Shown here: piece by piece, positions 8,628 through 17,557 of the stretch
Layout: every line of letters begins with the position of its first letter
How positions within the stretch are numbered: position 1 is the first letter of the stretch
NCBI GenBank assembly: GCA_934229785.1
Contig: CAKQEA010000009.1
Span: forward strand, 1-64,000
Length of the DNA stretch: 64,000 bases
Origin: an uncultured Anaeroplasmataceae bacterium
Lineage (GTDB): Bacteria; Bacillota_I; Bacilli_A; Acholeplasmatales; Anaeroplasmataceae
Reading direction: 5' to 3'
Notes under the pieces: generated by a model
Database searches by the model: none
Told to the model about the DNA's origin: nothing
What the model saw: only the letters and a program-made list of their open reading frames with translations
Position numbers and translations under genes: made by a program

Positions 8628-10268
8628 TTATTCAATACCAATAATATAGCTATAAAGCTCCTGATCACCTGGTATAGGATAAATTTCAACATATGGATTA
8701 TAATTATTTAAATATTCATTTAATTCATTAATTTCATCAATTGAAGAATCCTTGCCTGTAAAAACAGTAAATACCTGCATATCACTAATATTATCAATTT
8801 TCTTAATAGCTTCCTTCATTGCATCCATTCTACTTTTATTACAGGATAATAGTTTATTATTATAAATACAAATATAGTAATCCTTGAAAACATTAACACC
8901 ATCGATAATTGCATCTCTAACTGCATATGTAACCTCTAAAGTGTTTAAAGAATTAATAATTTGTTTTTGCTCAGTTATAATATCATCAAGCTCATTATCA
9001 AAATTAAGCATTGAAATAGCACTATAGCCCTCAGGGATAGTCTTACTAGGAATAACTATAACCTTAGCCTTATCATAAGCCTCACAAGCCTGATTAGCAG
9101 CCATAATAATATTAGAATTATTAGGATAGACCAAAATGTATTCACAATCTAATAGATTAAAAGCATTAATAAAATCCTCTGTTGATGTATTCATTGTTTG
9201 ACCACCTGGAATAACTTCGTCAACACCAATATCTGTAAATGTTTTGACAATACCATTACCACTTGCGACCGCAACAACCGCATATTTCTTATGTTTTCTC
9301 TTTGGTCTTTCCTCTGTTAAATTTGAATCTGTATGCTGCACATTCATATTTTCAATTTTAACAGTTAAATACTCACCATATTTTCTAAATTCATGAAGAA
9401 CTAATCCTGGATCAAATGTGTGAACATGTACCTTAATTATATCATCATCCTTAAATGAAACAACAGAATTACCACCAATTGAATCTAAATAATCATTAAT
9501 TATTTTTAAATCAAAGGTTTTAGGATTAACCTTAGTATTTTGAAGCTGCAAAATAAACTCTGTGCAATAGCCATAGGTAAGCACACTATCAGCATTAAAG
9601 CTTGAGGTGTCTAATGATGTCCCTTTAGCCTGTAAAATATTTTCTTCAATATCCTCGCCCTTAATGTATTTAAGCATTCCTTCTATTACAAGCAAGAAGC
9701 CTGCTCCACCTGAATCTATAACTCCAGCCTCCTTCAAAACTGGTAATAAATTAGGAGTATTCATAAGAGTCTTATCAGCATATTTAATATAATTTTTCAA
9801 ATAATCCTCTATCGTTGTTTTAGAATCAACTGCCTGATAAGCCTTATCTCCTGCTTCTCTCATTACAGTAAGAATAGTTCCTTCAGTTGGATTAGAAACT
9901 ACTGAATAAGCCTGACGTGCTCCAACTTTAAAAGCCTCAGCTAGCTCTTTAACAGTTATTTTTTCCTTACCAGCCACAGAAATTGAAACTCCCTTAAAGA
10001 ATTGAGATAAAATAACACCAGAATTACCTCTAGCACTTAAAACCATAGCACGTGCTATAGCCTTAGTTAGCTCACCAATATTGATATTTGAGTTATTTAA
10101 TCCTTCTTTAGCTCCACCTTCAATAGTCATACTCATATTAGAGCCAGTATCTCCATCAGGAACAGGAAATACATTTAAAGCATTAATTCTTTCCTTATCA
10201 TTTGCTAGATTTTTAGCACCACCAGCAACAAGATTAGAAAAATCGATACCATCAATCAAATCCTTCAT
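8628..10268 (-). CDS. fakA: Fatty acid kinase catalytic subunit FakA (DAK2/YloV family)
   Basis: A 546-residue protein of the DhaL/DAK2 fusion family. The N-terminal ATP-binding DhaL domain carries 'PVPDGDTGSNM' at 36-45, whose aspartates bind Mg-ATP. A central domain and a C-terminal DegV-like domain follow. FakA phosphorylates fatty acids presented by a FakB (DegV) protein to give acyl-phosphate for phospholipid synthesis. Here fakA starts only five bases after the stop of a degV/fakB gene, forming the complete kinase pair in one operon. GGAG lies near the end of the upstream gene, suggesting translational coupling. Confidence 0.9.
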   Translation of the reverse strand: MKDLIDGIDFSNLVAGGAKNLANDKERINALNVFPVPDGDTGSNMSMTIEGGAKEGLNNSNINIGELTKAIARAMVLSARGNSGVILSQFFKGVSISVAGKEKITVKELAEAFKVGARQAYSVVSNPTEGTILTVMREAGDKAYQAVDSKTTIEDYLKNYIKYADKTLMNTPNLLPVLKEAGVIDSGGAGFLLVIEGMLKYIKGEDIEENILQAKGTSLDTSSFNADSVLTYGYCTEFILQLQNTKVNPKTFDLKIINDYLDSIGGNSVVSFKDDDIIKVHVHTFDPGLVLHEFRKYGEYLTVKIENMNVQHTDSNLTEERPKRKHKKYAVVAVASGNGIVKTFTDIGVDEVIPGGQTMNTSTEDFINAFNLLDCEYILVYPNNSNIIMAANQACEAYDKAKVIVIPSKTIPEGYSAISMLNFDNELDDIITEQKQIINSLNTLEVTYAVRDAIIDGVNVFKDYYICIYNNKLLSCNKSRMDAMKEAIKKIDNISDMQVFTVFTGKDSSIDEINELNEYLNNYNPYVEIYPIPGDQELYSYIIGIE

Positions 10269-10273
10269 AAATA

Positions 10274-11164
10274 CTACTCTCCACTTGAAATTGTTACCTT
10301 TTCTCCATAAAAATCAACAGCAATAGTGTCTGGACCAGTTGTAGCTCCAATAATTGGACCAACAGATGAAATATTAAAATCCTTAATTTCAGGATTCTTA
10401 GCTTGAATTTGTTCTTTAATATAGTTAGCATCTCTTAAGCAATCAGCATGCTCAATCATAACCATACCATATGGCTTAGAAATTCTAGAAATAACTGTAT
10501 CAACTAGCTCATCAAGTGATGCCTTTCTTCCTTTAGTTTTTTTATATCCATAATTATTTCCATCCTTATCACCAACAATAATAGGCTTAACACTAAATAA
10601 ATTACCAAAGAAAGCAGCACTAGCCTTAACACGACCAGCCTTCTTCAACCAATCAAGAGTAGCCACTGTTGCATAAGTTTGATAATTTAGCTTATATTCA
10701 TCTAAATACTTAACAACATCTAAAATATCTTCACCATTATTAGCTCTTTTACTAGCCTCAATAGCCATCATTCCCTCTGCATAGCAGCTTCTTAATGAAT
10801 CATAGCAAATAACCTTACGATCAGGATATTTTTTCAAAAGCTCTGCCGCAATATTTTTAGCGCTATTTACAGAGCCAGAGAGCTTAGATGAACAAGCGAT
10901 ATATAATATATCTAAGCCTTCATCTAATGACTTCTTAAATTTCTCTTCAACCTCAATTGTCTTTACTAAACCAGTAATTGATCTATTACCCTTTCTCATT
11001 AATCCATAATATTCCTCAGGTGTAATATCAGTCCAATCTAAATCTGCATCATAATCCTTATTATCAATTGTAAATACCATTTTAAGATACTCAATATCAT
11101 ATTCATCTCTAAATTTCTTCTCTAAATCAGAAGTTGAATCTGTAATAACTTGAAACTTTTTCAT
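10274..11164 (-). CDS. DegV family fatty-acid-binding protein (FakB-like)
   Basis: A 296-residue DegV protein. 'ITDSTSDL' lies at 7-14, 'SSKLSGSVNSA' at about 92-102, and 'KPIIV' and 'SVGPIIGATTGPDTIAV' toward the C terminus. These line the fatty-acid carboxylate site in FakB proteins. The usual Gly-x-His-x-Gly-Pro loop reads GATTGP, with Thr in place of His, a possible change in ligand handling. It binds a fatty acid and presents it to FakA, encoded immediately downstream. GGAGG precedes the ATG. A TTTACA-17-TATAAT promoter lies upstream, next to an inverted repeat shared with the operon's downstream flank. Confidence 0.9.
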   Translation of the reverse strand: MKKFQVITDSTSDLEKKFRDEYDIEYLKMVFTIDNKDYDADLDWTDITPEEYYGLMRKGNRSITGLVKTIEVEEKFKKSLDEGLDILYIACSSKLSGSVNSAKNIAAELLKKYPDRKVICYDSLRSCYAEGMMAIEASKRANNGEDILDVVKYLDEYKLNYQTYATVATLDWLKKAGRVKASAAFFGNLFSVKPIIVGDKDGNNYGYKKTKGRKASLDELVDTVISRISKPYGMVMIEHADCLRDANYIKEQIQAKNPEIKDFNISSVGPIIGATTGPDTIAVDFYGEKVTISSGE

Positions 11165-11199
11165 TTTAAACCTCCATAATATCCAAATAGTTTATTCTT

Positions 11200-11245
11200 A
11201 TTATAAATGTTTTGTCATTTTTTGTAAATGTAAAATTTATTTTAC
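11200..11245 (-). promoter_or_regulatory. degV-fakA promoter with inverted repeat
   Basis: On the minus strand TTTACA (11228-11223) and TATAAT (11205-11200) are 17 bp apart. Just upstream of the -35 is GTAAAAT-TT-ATTTTAC (11230-11245), the same arms as the palindrome at 8592-8609. Confidence 0.6.
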
Positions 11246-11276
11246 TTTTTGAAACAAGTAATTTAATTGCACATTT

Positions 11277-11315
11277 TAATACAACAATACATATAATAAT
11301 ACAGTTGTATTATTA
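11277..11315 (+). promoter_or_regulatory. Probable TetR operator
   Basis: Ten-base arms TAATAATACA (11294-11303) and TGTATTATTA (11306-11315) around a 2-bp centre form a near-perfect palindrome. A further half-site TAATACAAC at 11277-11285 mirrors GTTGTATTA at 11304-11312. It sits in the promoter region of the tetR gene and between it and the divergent degV-fakA promoter. Confidence 0.6.
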
Positions 11316-11373
11316 AAAAAATAAATGTATAATACAATTATAATAAAATTTTACTCAATGAAAGGAACAAAAA

Positions 11374-11952
11374 ATGGAGTATAAAGAGGATTTACGAATT
11401 CAAAAAACAAGACGTGATTTAAGAAATTCAATAATTAATCTTTTAAAGAAAAAGCCAATTGAAAAAATAACAGTAATTGAAATTTGTAATGAAGCAATGG
11501 TGAATCGTATTACCTTCTATAAATACTATGAAGATAAATACCAACTATTAAATGATACATTCTATGAAATTAAAGATACCATTGTATCTCAATTACCATT
11601 AAAAAATAAATTCAATTCAATCACTGAAGCCTCAAATTATTGGACAAAGCTTACAACAGTTGTCTTAACCTATATTGATGATAATATTGATTTATTTCAA
11701 GCTATAAAGAAAAATAGCAACAACGACAATATAACAAAAATAATTTCAAACATAACTGAAGAAAGCTTTACAGAATTATTTTCTCAATTTTCTAAAATTC
11801 ATAAAATAGAATTCCCAATCAATTTTGCTTCTGCCTTTTTAAGTGGTGGCTTTTATGCAATCATTAATTATTGGCTTGATCATGCAAGCACAATATCTAA
11901 AAATGATGTTATTAAACTATTAAATAATAGTAAAGACAAAATAATAAATTAA
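11374..11952 (+). CDS. TetR/AcrR family transcriptional regulator
   Basis: A 192-residue repressor-type protein. Residues 10-60 form the TetR helix-turn-helix, with 'ITVIEICNEAMVNRITFYKYYEDK' the recognition region. The rest is the helical ligand-binding and dimer domain. AAAGGA precedes the ATG by seven bases. It is divergent from degV-fakA, with two promoters and a strong palindrome in the 209-bp gap, so it probably regulates itself and may regulate fatty-acid uptake. A terminator follows directly. The DhaS-like 'TetR-like C-terminal' subgroup is possible. Confidence 0.88.
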   Translation: MEYKEDLRIQKTRRDLRNSIINLLKKKPIEKITVIEICNEAMVNRITFYKYYEDKYQLLNDTFYEIKDTIVSQLPLKNKFNSITEASNYWTKLTTVVLTYIDDNIDLFQAIKKNSNNDNITKIISNITEESFTELFSQFSKIHKIEFPINFASAFLSGGFYAIINYWLDHASTISKNDVIKLLNNSKDKIIN

Positions 11953-11970
11953 AAAAATTCAATCGTTAAA

Positions 11971-12007
11971 AAAAGCTGTAGCCATTTATAAGACTACAGT
12001 TTTTTTA
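11971..12007. terminator. Bidirectional terminator between tetR and the feo genes
   Basis: CTGTAG (11976-11981) pairs with CTACAG (11994-11999). The stem extends through a G-T pair into flanking A and T tracts. Confidence 0.75.
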
Positions 12008-12017
12008 TATTATAAAA

Positions 12018-12158
12018 TTATTTTTTGCAGTTTTTCTTACAATTTGAGCACCCACAATAGCAGCTTTTCCCCTTTATTTTATTAACAATCATAACTAACA
12101 AAACAAAGGCAACAACTAAAGATAAAATCACAATTATTAATATATCATATCCATTCAT
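12018..12158 (-). CDS. FeoB-associated Cys-rich membrane protein
   Basis: A 46-residue protein with one membrane helix followed by a basic, cysteine-rich tail ('CYCGCSNCKKNC'). This is the pattern of small FeoB-associated proteins (FeoC-like in Bacillota). The frame is open from 12209, but the ATG at 12158 is chosen because AGGTGG lies just before it and overlaps the feoB stop codon TAG. Translation is therefore probably coupled to feoB. The tail may bind iron or an Fe-S cluster and tune FeoB; that role is inference. Confidence 0.8.
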   Translation of the reverse strand: MNGYDILIIVILSLVVAFVLLVMIVNKIKGKSCYCGCSNCKKNCKK

Positions 12159-12166
12159 AATACCAC

Positions 12167-14509
12167 CTAAATTAAGCAAAATAAATGAACAATAAATGTC
12201 ATAATCCAAGCAACACCAAGCTGAAAAAAAGCAACCTCAAATGCCCATTTTACTCCAAGCTCACGTTTAATTGATGCCAAAGCCGCAACACATGGCGTAT
12301 AAAGTAGGCTAAATGTTAATAGTGGTAGGGCCATCTTCATTGTTATAGCTCCACTAATTCCATCTGCAAATAAAATTTCTAAGGTTGAAACGACACTTTC
12401 CTTTGCCATGACACCGCTTATGAATGACGTTACAATTCTCCAATCACCTAAGCCTAAAGGTTTAAATAATGGAACTAAAAAGCCTGAAATAGATGCAAGC
12501 ATGCTCTTTGATGAATCACTAACTAAATTAAATTTATAATCAAAGCTTTGGAAAAGCCAAACAATAATTGTTGCCACTAAAATAATAGTAAATGCCTTTT
12601 GTAAAAAATCCTTAGCCTTCTCCCATAAAAGCTGTAAAACATTTTTAGCCTTAGGTAAACGGTAGCATGGCAATTCCATTACAAATGGAGATGCTTCACC
12701 TTTAAACAAAGTCTTTTTAAAAACTAATGCAACTAATATTCCAACAATAATCCCTAGAAAATATAATGCTGTCATAACTAAAGCACCATATCCTTTGAAA
12801 AATGCACTAACAAAGAATGCATAAATTGGTAATTTTGCTGTACAGCTCATAAATGGAGTTAATAAAATAGTCATTTTTCTATCACGCTCAGATGGTAGTG
12901 TTCTAGTTGACATTACAGCAGGTACAGTACATCCAAAGCCTAAAAGCATAGGAACAATACTTCTTCCTGACAAACCAATTTTTCTTAATAATTTATCCAT
13001 AAAAAAGGCAACACGAGCTATATAACCACTATCCTCCATAAGTGATAAAAAGAAAAATAAGGTTACAATAATTGGTAAAAACGATAAAACAGTACCAACA
13101 CCTGAAAATATTCCATCAATTAATAGACTATGCAAAACCGGATTAACATTTGCCTTAGTCAATCCATCATCAACTAAATTTGTTAACGCATCAATCCCCA
13201 TTTCTAGAAGAGTTTGAAGTCCACCACCAATAACATTAAATGTTAAAACAAACACCAAAGCCATAATTAAAATAAAGCAAGGTATAGCAGTATATTTACC
13301 AGTTAAAATTTTATCAATTTTTTCAGTTCTAATCTTTTCCTTACTTTCTTTAGGCTTAACAACAGTTTTTTCACAAACCCTCTCAATATAGGAAAATCTC
13401 ATATCAGCAATCGCAGCACTTCTATCTAAGGAACGTTCATGTTCCATTTGCTCAACTATATGCTCAATTGCATCAACCTCATTTTTATCAAGATGCAAAC
13501 TTTCTAAAATTAAATGATCACCCTCAATTATCTTAGATGCTGCAAATCTTAATGGAATAGAAGCCTTAATACAATGATCCTCAATTAGTGCTGCTACAGA
13601 ATGGATACACCTATGAACAGCTCCCCCAAATTCATATTCATCACAAAAATCCTGTTTTTTAGGTACCTCTTGATATTTAGCAATATGAATTGCATGCTTT
13701 ATTAATTCATCAACACCCTCATTTTTAGCCGCAGAGATTGCAACAACAGGAACACCAAGAAGTGCTTCCATCTCATTTACATCAATCGAGCCACCATTAC
13801 CAGTAACCTCATCCATCATATTTAAAGCAATAACCATTGGAAATCCCATTTCAAGTAATTGCATTGACAAATATAAATTTCTTTCAATGTTATTGGCATC
13901 AACAATATTAATAATTGCCTTAGGTTTTTCCTGCAAGACAAAATTTCTTGAAACAATTTCCTCACTAGTATATGGACTCATTGAGTATATTCCTGGTAGA
14001 TCAGTTACCATAGTATTAGGATATCCCTTGATTGGACCATCTTTTCTATCAACAGTAACACCCGGAAAATTACCAACATGCTGATTAGCACCTGTTAGTC
14101 TATTAAATAATGTTGTTTTACCACAATTTTGATTTCCAACTAACGCAAATGTAATAACCTCATCATCAGGTAATGGCTTTTCTGTTGCCTTGCAGTGATA
14201 TTTACCATCCTCGCCTAAGCCTGGATGAATACTATTATTAATATTACTTGCACCCAAATGAGGTCTTGTCCTTTTATCAATTTCCCTTATTTCAATTTTA
14301 GATGCATCCTCAAGTCTTAAAGTTAGCGAATATCCATGAATTTGAATCTCCATTGGATCTCCCATTGGAGCTAACTTTACAACAGTAACCTCAACATTAG
14401 GTATAACACCCATATCAAGAAAATGTTGTCTAAGTGCACCTTCCCCACCAACACTTAAAATTACACCATTTTTACCAACAGGTAATTCTTTTAAAGTCAT
14501 TAAACTCAC
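12167..14509 (-). CDS. feoB: Ferrous iron transporter FeoB with fused FeoA domain
   Basis: A 780-residue fusion. Residues 1-75 are a FeoA (SH3-like) domain. The cytoplasmic G domain then shows G1 'GNQNCGKT' (125-132), G3 'DLPG' (170-173), G4 'NMMD' (230-233) and a G5-like 'SAAKNEG'. The remainder is the Gate/FeoB_C membrane domain with about eight helices, including 'GCTVPAVMSTR' and 'PFMSCTAKLP'. It imports Fe2+ across the membrane. GAGGAG precedes the ATG. A perfect 17-bp AT palindrome lies 43 bp upstream and could be a metalloregulator site. The Cys-rich partner follows immediately. Confidence 0.95.
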   Translation of the reverse strand: MSLMTLKELPVGKNGVILSVGGEGALRQHFLDMGVIPNVEVTVVKLAPMGDPMEIQIHGYSLTLRLEDASKIEIREIDKRTRPHLGASNINNSIHPGLGEDGKYHCKATEKPLPDDEVITFALVGNQNCGKTTLFNRLTGANQHVGNFPGVTVDRKDGPIKGYPNTMVTDLPGIYSMSPYTSEEIVSRNFVLQEKPKAIINIVDANNIERNLYLSMQLLEMGFPMVIALNMMDEVTGNGGSIDVNEMEALLGVPVVAISAAKNEGVDELIKHAIHIAKYQEVPKKQDFCDEYEFGGAVHRCIHSVAALIEDHCIKASIPLRFAASKIIEGDHLILESLHLDKNEVDAIEHIVEQMEHERSLDRSAAIADMRFSYIERVCEKTVVKPKESKEKIRTEKIDKILTGKYTAIPCFILIMALVFVLTFNVIGGGLQTLLEMGIDALTNLVDDGLTKANVNPVLHSLLIDGIFSGVGTVLSFLPIIVTLFFFLSLMEDSGYIARVAFFMDKLLRKIGLSGRSIVPMLLGFGCTVPAVMSTRTLPSERDRKMTILLTPFMSCTAKLPIYAFFVSAFFKGYGALVMTALYFLGIIVGILVALVFKKTLFKGEASPFVMELPCYRLPKAKNVLQLLWEKAKDFLQKAFTIILVATIIVWLFQSFDYKFNLVSDSSKSMLASISGFLVPLFKPLGLGDWRIVTSFISGVMAKESVVSTLEILFADGISGAITMKMALPLLTFSLLYTPCVAALASIKRELGVKWAFEVAFFQLGVAWIMTFIVHLFCLI

Positions 14510-14551
14510 TCCTCTCTCTCTTTTAGTAAGCTTAATAATAAATATTTACTT

Positions 14552-14568
14552 AATAATATTATATTATT
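14552..14568. promoter_or_regulatory. 17-bp palindrome upstream of feoB
   Basis: AATAATAT-T-ATATTATT, perfect, placed where a minus-strand -10 (TATAAT, 14563-14558) for feoB could lie. It overlaps the last codons of the upstream MFS gene. A Fur/DtxR-type site is possible, but the composition is low-complexity. Confidence 0.3.
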
Positions 14569-15688
14569 TATTTAATTTTTTTAAAAGTCTTATTTCAGAA
14601 TATAGCATAATAATACAAGATATAAAGCCAACACCAAATACAGGATAAAATCCTAAAGGAGTATAGCTAATTGCATACATCAAAGGTCTAAACAAAAAAA
14701 TATCAAAATCTCTTACAGTCATACCATTAAAAACATTATTGGTTTCTTTTAAATAATTACAATATAACCTAAACATAACAACAAATGTTAAAGGAAATGA
14801 TATTGAGCAACTACAGCTTAAAATATATAATGCAACTTTATTTTTAACAAAAACCATACCAATTAGGCTCGCAATAAACAATACAAAGCCAATTATAACA
14901 CAAAGCTTTTCCTTTTTAATTGATACTAGTTTTTGGCTTAAATAATTAACTAAAATCTTCATAAATTCAACAATAACAATCATAATAGTTACTGCTTGAA
15001 ATGACAAATCATTTATATATAGATATAAAGGAACAACATTATCCATTATAGGCTGAAACAATCCGAATGTAATGTGAAATATTTTAAACCAAGGATCAAT
15101 CTTGATTATATTAATGGAGTCATTATCATTATATTTAATATAATTATCTTTAAGTTCCTTATATGAAAATATTAAAGGTATTGCACATAAAATATAAAAT
15201 ATAGATGACGATATACTCAAAATCAAGAATGAATTCTTAATTGTACTACTTAAAATTAAACCAGATACCAACGTAAATACAAGCTTACCAATATTACTAG
15301 CAATTTGAAATTTACCAACATTTGTTTTTTTATCACCAAAGGTAAATATCAAATTTAAAGGAATTGAATAGAATGCTTGATTTAGAGCCATTAAGGCTGC
15401 AACCCCAATAATACTATATATTGAAATCGGAACAAATGATAAAATACCTTCAGCAACTATTATAGGGATAAAATGCACCATCATGGTAATTACACCATAT
15501 TTTTGAATTAGCTTTTTAAAAACAAACATAAATAGCATTACAAATAAAGAATAAATTATTAAATAAGCCATTGACATTTTAAAATCATTTGTTTCCTTTA
15601 GGATATATAGTGGAATAAAAACAATAATAATACTATCAGCTATAGCCTTTAAAAGCTTATGAATAAATATTAAGTTATCATGCTTCAC
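14564..15688 (-). CDS. MFS transporter
   Basis: A 374-residue protein with about ten to twelve hydrophobic helices and a central basic and acidic loop near residues 175-195. Spacing and hydrophobicity fit the major facilitator superfamily. A loop after helix two ('KKLIQKYGVITMM') has the charge pattern of the MFS A-motif. The substrate is unknown. The start is GTG, with GAAGGTG five bases upstream; no better ATG is near. It lies downstream of the terminator of the dehydratase operon, so it is transcribed separately, possibly together with feoB. Confidence 0.7.
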   Translation of the reverse strand: MKHDNLIFIHKLLKAIADSIIIVFIPLYILKETNDFKMSMAYLIIYSLFVMLFMFVFKKLIQKYGVITMMVHFIPIIVAEGILSFVPISIYSIIGVAALMALNQAFYSIPLNLIFTFGDKKTNVGKFQIASNIGKLVFTLVSGLILSSTIKNSFLILSISSSIFYILCAIPLIFSYKELKDNYIKYNDNDSINIIKIDPWFKIFHITFGLFQPIMDNVVPLYLYINDLSFQAVTIMIVIVEFMKILVNYLSQKLVSIKKEKLCVIIGFVLFIASLIGMVFVKNKVALYILSCSCSISFPLTFVVMFRLYCNYLKETNNVFNGMTVRDFDIFLFRPLMYAISYTPLGFYPVFGVGFISCIIMLYSEIRLLKKLNK

Positions 15689-15761
15689 TATAACACCTTC
15701 TATAATATAATAATCTTATGTGATTATATCACCAAATTTAATTTGAAAAAAGAAATTTATT

Positions 15762-15804
15762 AAAAAAAGGCTACTACCAAAAACAAATTGATTTGATAGT
15801 AGCC
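15762..15804 (-). terminator. Terminator of the dehydratase/nickel operon
   Basis: GGCTACTA (15769-15776) pairs with TAGTAGCC (15797-15804), with four further pairs after one mismatch. On the minus strand the stem is followed by seven T residues. Confidence 0.88.
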
Positions 15805-15821
15805 AAAATTTAGCCTCAAAT

Positions 15822-16517
15822 TTATTTTTTTAAATCATCACATAGTTCTTCAACACTAGCACATATTTTTTGTAAGCTACAGCTATTACAATCCATATTT
15901 ACCTTATTAACTAAATGATCTAAAGCCTTTGTTATATTTTCCTGTAGCATAATACATTCATTTAAGCTACAATAATCAAAAGAGTCCTCAGTTATAAAAA
16001 TAATTTTAGAGTGAATGACATTTTTTATCTCATGATATTTTTTTATATATTCCTTGCCAATGCTTGCAAAGCTTATCTTATTTTTAACAAGCTTCTTACT
16101 AACTCTAATACTTTCCTTTTGAAGTGTAGGAGAAATTCTAATCATATAACCATCTTTAGTTACATGGTATCTAACATAATCAATTTTTCTAATTTTAGAA
16201 AATAAATTATCTTTATTAATTTGTTCATCAACTAAAATTAAAGAAATACGAGCAAAATTACAATCACAACTAATTTCATATAAATCCTTGCCAATTAAAA
16301 CAACTTCATCATCATTTAATAAGCTTTTATCATCAGTAATTGCATAAGCACCTAATCCATAATTAGAATCACTTCCAAGCTCATACGCTGATTCATTTTT
16401 AAAAATTATACTGTTTTTACCATCAGCCAAATCTAAAGCATTTTTATAATCAAGAACAACTCCCTTATCTTTAATAAGGTCATTCATTTTAATAAAAACA
16501 TCATCAAATAGCTTCAT
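15822..16517 (-). CDS. Truncated acetyl-CoA-synthase-like Fe-S protein
   Basis: A 231-residue protein matching, by eye, the middle domain of the CODH/acetyl-CoA synthase beta subunit. 'AYELGSDS', 'VVLIGKDLYEI' and 'YMIRISPTLQKESIRVSKKLVKNKISFASIGKEY' (long stretch at about residues 125-158) correspond to the AcsB region just before its A-cluster. The C terminus then has CNSC-x5-C-x6-C, four cysteines spaced like the AcsB [4Fe-4S] ligands (C-x2-C-x8-C-x9-C). The Ni-binding Cys-Gly-Cys domain of AcsB is absent. It is last in the operon, with its ATG overlapping the previous stop (TAATG). Function is unknown; a Fe-S or Ni-Fe-S scaffold or electron carrier for the dehydratase subunits is inferred. 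Confidence 0.6.
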   Translation of the reverse strand: MKLFDDVFIKMNDLIKDKGVVLDYKNALDLADGKNSIIFKNESAYELGSDSNYGLGAYAITDDKSLLNDDEVVLIGKDLYEISCDCNFARISLILVDEQINKDNLFSKIRKIDYVRYHVTKDGYMIRISPTLQKESIRVSKKLVKNKISFASIGKEYIKKYHEIKNVIHSKIIFITEDSFDYCSLNECIMLQENITKALDHLVNKVNMDCNSCSLQKICASVEELCDDLKK

Positions 16518-16741
16518 TAAATCTCACGCTGTTTTCTTTTTCTTTTTTCATTTAGCTTAATTAAAATTGGTTCAAGTTTTGATGTAAGCTTCATATCTAA
16601 ATTGAAGAAATAAATGCCAAATAGCATACAAAATAAAATAACAAATGATGCAAAAACTGTAATAACAATACAAGCCCAAAGTGGAATCAATTTAATTAAT
16701 AAAACCCAAGACAAAACAATTAATGCTGTACCTATAATCAT
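16517..16741 (-). CDS. Small two-helix membrane protein
   Basis: A 74-residue protein with two transmembrane helices separated by a short loop and a strongly basic C terminus ('KLNEKRKRKQREI'). I recognise no family. Its ATG overlaps the stop of the activator gene (ATGA), and its own stop overlaps the next start, so it is firmly part of the operon. It may tether the complex to the membrane; this is inference from context only. Confidence 0.6.
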   Translation of the reverse strand: MIIGTALIVLSWVLLIKLIPLWACIVITVFASFVILFCMLFGIYFFNLDMKLTSKLEPILIKLNEKRKRKQREI

Positions 16742-17544
16742 CTTGAAGCCTCCTCATTTAATCCCTTTTGGCGTGCATATTCTGCAGCACCTAAAGCACC
16801 CATTAGCTGAGGATCAATCTTTAAATCAATAACCTTAAGGTGTAATACCTTCTCAATAGCTTCCTTTAAACCAGCATTCTTAGCACAACCACCAGTTAAG
16901 GTAATCTTATCAACTGCACCGGCCTTTTTAGCCATAACAAAACAACGTTTAGCAACTGAAAATTCAATACCAGCTGCAATCTCATCCATTGGTTTTCCTT
17001 CACCAACTAAAGAAATTACCTCACTTTCAGCAAATACAGTACATTGTGCAGTAATTGGAATAATATTTTTAGCCTTTAATGACAAATTAGAGAAATCATC
17101 TAAGCTCATTTCAAAAGCTCTTGCCATTGCTTCAAAGAATCTTCCTGTACCTGCAGCGCATTTATCATTCATTGCAAAATTCAAAACAGTACCATCAGTA
17201 TCAACCGCAATTCCTTTAACATCCTGACCACCGATATCAATAATTGCCTTAACTGTCGGATCAGTAATATGGACACCCATAGCATGACAACTAATTTCTG
17301 AAATGTTTTCATCTGCAAATGGAACCTTATTTCGACCATATCCAGTACCAACAAGATAACATAAATCCTTAGGACTATTTAAATCTGGAACCTCTTTAAT
17401 TGCCTCATTAAGAGCTTCCTCTGCACTTAAAACTGAATTGATTCGGCTACGTGTTGTTACATTTGCAACCATTTCACCCTTTTCATTTAAAATTACACAT
17501 TTAGTGTAAGTACTTCCTGAATCACAACCACCAAAATATTTCAT
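16738..17544 (-). CDS. 2-hydroxyacyl-CoA dehydratase activator (BcrAD/HgdC-type ATPase)
   Basis: A 268-residue ASKHA-fold ATPase of the BadF/BadG/BcrA/BcrD family. 'GCDSGSTYTKCV' (6-17) is the phosphate-1 motif, and 'IDIGGQDVKGI' lies at 102-112. The two cysteines that hold the dimer-bridging [4Fe-4S] cluster are present: Cys129 in 'NDKCAAGTG' and Cys168 in 'TAQCTVFAESEV'. Such activators use ATP hydrolysis to push a low-potential electron into a dehydratase or reductase partner, here encoded by the two preceding genes. AGGAGG lies upstream of the ATG. Length matches HgdC (about 260 residues). Confidence 0.92.
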   Translation of the reverse strand: MKYFGGCDSGSTYTKCVILNEKGEMVANVTTRSRINSVLSAEEALNEAIKEVPDLNSPKDLCYLVGTGYGRNKVPFADENISEISCHAMGVHITDPTVKAIIDIGGQDVKGIAVDTDGTVLNFAMNDKCAAGTGRFFEAMARAFEMSLDDFSNLSLKAKNIIPITAQCTVFAESEVISLVGEGKPMDEIAAGIEFSVAKRCFVMAKKAGAVDKITLTGGCAKNAGLKEAIEKVLHLKVIDLKIDPQLMGALGAAEYARQKGLNEEASR

Positions 17545-17557
17545 TTTTTATTTCCTC

